Shown: positions 62,805 to 64,000 of the stretch, one piece after another
How the letters are laid out: every line of letters begins with the position of its first letter
Position numbering within the stretch: the stretch's first letter is position 1
Source of the DNA: Paenibacillus vini
Lineage (GTDB): Bacteria; Bacillota; Bacilli; Paenibacillales; Paenibacillaceae
Assembly (NCBI RefSeq): GCF_018403325.1
Contig: NZ_BOSL01000015.1
Location: forward strand, 62,001-126,000
Direction of reading: 5' to 3'
DNA: 64,000 nt
Notes under the pieces: model-generated
Told to the model about the DNA's origin: nothing
Database searches by the model: none
What the model saw: only the letters and a program-made list of their open reading frames with translations
Position numbers and translations under genes: made by a program

Positions 62805-63970
62805 GGGCGGTTCCTCTCTTTCGCGAGCTGCGGACGTGACGAGGTCTGCCAGAACAGCCTTGCGCCTTTTCGGTGCATCGCCTCGTTCAACGCTTCAAGA
62901 TGATCGCCCAAAATAAGCTGGAGAACGCTATTGCCTGCGCCGGAATTCCCTTCACGCATCCGGTTGCGCCCGATTACATCGGCTGTGCAGGGAGCGGATA
63001 CCGTCAATCCTTCGAGCAGGGCCGCTGCCTGCGCCTTAGGAGGTACGGCAAGGATTCCTGTCCCGATGGTGTTTATCGCCTTGCGGGATAGTACATGCGG
63101 AACCGCGGTCAGCGAATTGCTCTTCAAATCCTGGCGCCCCAGAACCTGATTCAGAAACAACTTGCAACGGGTCACCTCATCCTGTCGTTCATAAAGAGGA
63201 AGATAGCCTGAAATATCATTCAGCACCACGTCAATACCTCTCTCTTGTTCATATAGAAAAGCCGCCAATTCTTCGGCAGGTACAGCCATATCCCCATCAA
63301 CGAACAGCAAGGAATCACCACATGCCAGAGCCGCCCCGACGGAACGGCCGATGTCATGTCCAAGCCGCTCCGGATAATAGGCCAGAATCACGTTTTTCCG
63401 ATCCTTCACTTTGCCGAAGCTGTTATCGGTGCACCCGTTAAGCACGACGACCATTTCCTGAAGCGGAATGCGTTCCAATTCATCCAGCAAGTTTCCAAGC
63501 GTTCTCTCCTCGTTGCAAGCGATGATGACTACCGACGCTTTTCCTGACAGGGGGACCGGAACCCCGTACAGACGGGGATTCTCTCTTTTGGAAGCGGCAT
63601 AACCATCCCGGAAAGCTGTTCCCAACGCAAGGGCACGATCATAGGAAGGAGACGGATCTTCCGTTCGGCTGCGGAACCATTCAGTCAACAAGGACCGAAA
63701 ATGCTCCCTTGGAGGGAGTGAGGTTCCAAGCCGCTCCAATCGCAAAGCTTCCGCCCCGGCGGAGACCCCGGCTCCATAAGCTCCTTTTAAATCGACTTTG
63801 GGCTCAATTTGGATTACATATTTCTTTGGCAATCTTTGTTTGCCCCGGGCCTTGCGATTCGGTAGAGAAGGAGATCTTCGCTTGCCCGACCGGACGCGTT
63901 TGAGACGATTCGCCCGAATGACGGGCTTTTGGCGGTATTTCCGCGTTCTTCCAAGTACGGTTTTGTTCAC
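62801..63970 (-). CDS. GT2 glycosyltransferase with long basic N-terminus, 389 aa
   Basis: The first ~50 residues are Arg/Lys-rich (RANRLKRVRSGKRRSPSLPN inside), followed by GAYGAGVSAGAEAL (63-76) and a second GTAFRDGYAASK (about 117-128). The catalytic part is ASVVIIACNEERTLGNLLDE, VVLNGCTDNSF and LLFVDGDMAVPAEELAAF (DGD metal motif). No membrane segment. GTG start at 63970 after AAGGTGA at some distance. First complete gene of the right-end minus-strand operon; the operon may extend beyond the window. Confidence 0.87.
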   Translation of the reverse strand: MNKTVLGRTRKYRQKPVIRANRLKRVRSGKRRSPSLPNRKARGKQRLPKKYVIQIEPKVDLKGAYGAGVSAGAEALRLERLGTSLPPREHFRSLLTEWFRSRTEDPSPSYDRALALGTAFRDGYAASKRENPRLYGVPVPLSGKASVVIIACNEERTLGNLLDELERIPLQEMVVVLNGCTDNSFGKVKDRKNVILAYYPERLGHDIGRSVGAALACGDSLLFVDGDMAVPAEELAAFLYEQERGIDVVLNDISGYLPLYERQDEVTRCKLFLNQVLGRQDLKSNSLTAVPHVLSRKAINTIGTGILAVPPKAQAAALLEGLTVSAPCTADVIGRNRMREGNSGAGNSVLQLILGDHLEALNEAMHRKGARLFWQTSSRPQLAKERNRP

Positions 63971-64000
63971 GGTATTTTAATCACCTTGCCCTTTCGCGGA

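Overview
The window looks like chromosomal DNA of a spore-forming Gram-positive bacterium of the Paenibacillus type. The evidence is strong Shine-Dalgarno (SD) sequences with frequent TTG and GTG starts, sporulation genes (gerE, gerM, an AsnO-type asparagine synthase, a YhcN-type lipoprotein, CgeB-type proteins), the gerM-rph-rdgB gene order known from Bacillus, and moderate GC content. No phage, insertion sequence or CRISPR array was found.

Left part (1-31 kb), mostly housekeeping and nutrition. It starts with the 5' part of a minus-strand tRNA (probably Arg-UCU) and a gene-free 1.3 kb stretch holding three copies of a 391-bp repeat. Next come two small hypothetical genes, asnB (AsnO type), the rdgB-rph-gerM group, pgpA, a methyltransferase/metallo-hydrolase pair, a membrane-anchored PrsA-like foldase and an M20 dipeptidase. 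These are followed by a complete ribose operon (rbsRKDACB) with a visible operator, a small one-helix membrane protein, gerE and glpK. A Fur-controlled iron uptake operon (efeO-efeB-efeU) and an amino-sugar operon (rpiR-family regulator, nagB, nagA) complete this part. From 28.8 kb the content turns to spore proteins: a YhcN-like lipoprotein, a two-gene unit of small Sm-like proteins, and a gene with a good sigma-K-type -10 box.

Right part (31.5-64 kb), a large glycan locus that probably decorates the spore surface. Genes rfbG, rfbC, a glycosyltransferase, a GNAT acetyltransferase and a DegT aminotransferase form a CDP-sugar operon. Its rfbF partner lies about 18 kb away at 53.6 kb. Between them sits a visibly AT-richer block (about 36-53.5 kb). 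It holds three small helical proteins of one family plus a divergent fourth, several glycosyltransferases (including a 925-residue GT-TPR-GT protein), a GDP-perosamine-type sugar cassette (manC, dehydratase, perosamine-synthase-like aminotransferase, NeuD-like acyltransferase), a tandem pair of large proteins I cannot place in a family, and an APH-type kinase.

The last 10 kb (54.6-64 kb, all minus strand) carries CgeB-like proteins, GT2 and GT-D glycosyltransferases, a nucleotidyltransferase and a four-gene operon of small proteins. Most of the enzymes here begin with an Arg/Lys-rich tail followed by a short Gly-aromatic repeat (GY..GY..G type). One small gene (57112-57480) encodes almost nothing but these two parts. 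This shared targeting-like architecture, together with the recurring small helical proteins, is the best candidate in the window for an undescribed system: a spore-surface glycosylation machine whose enzymes may be recruited by a common basic N-terminal module. The sequence alone supports the shared architecture. The spore location and recruitment role are inference.
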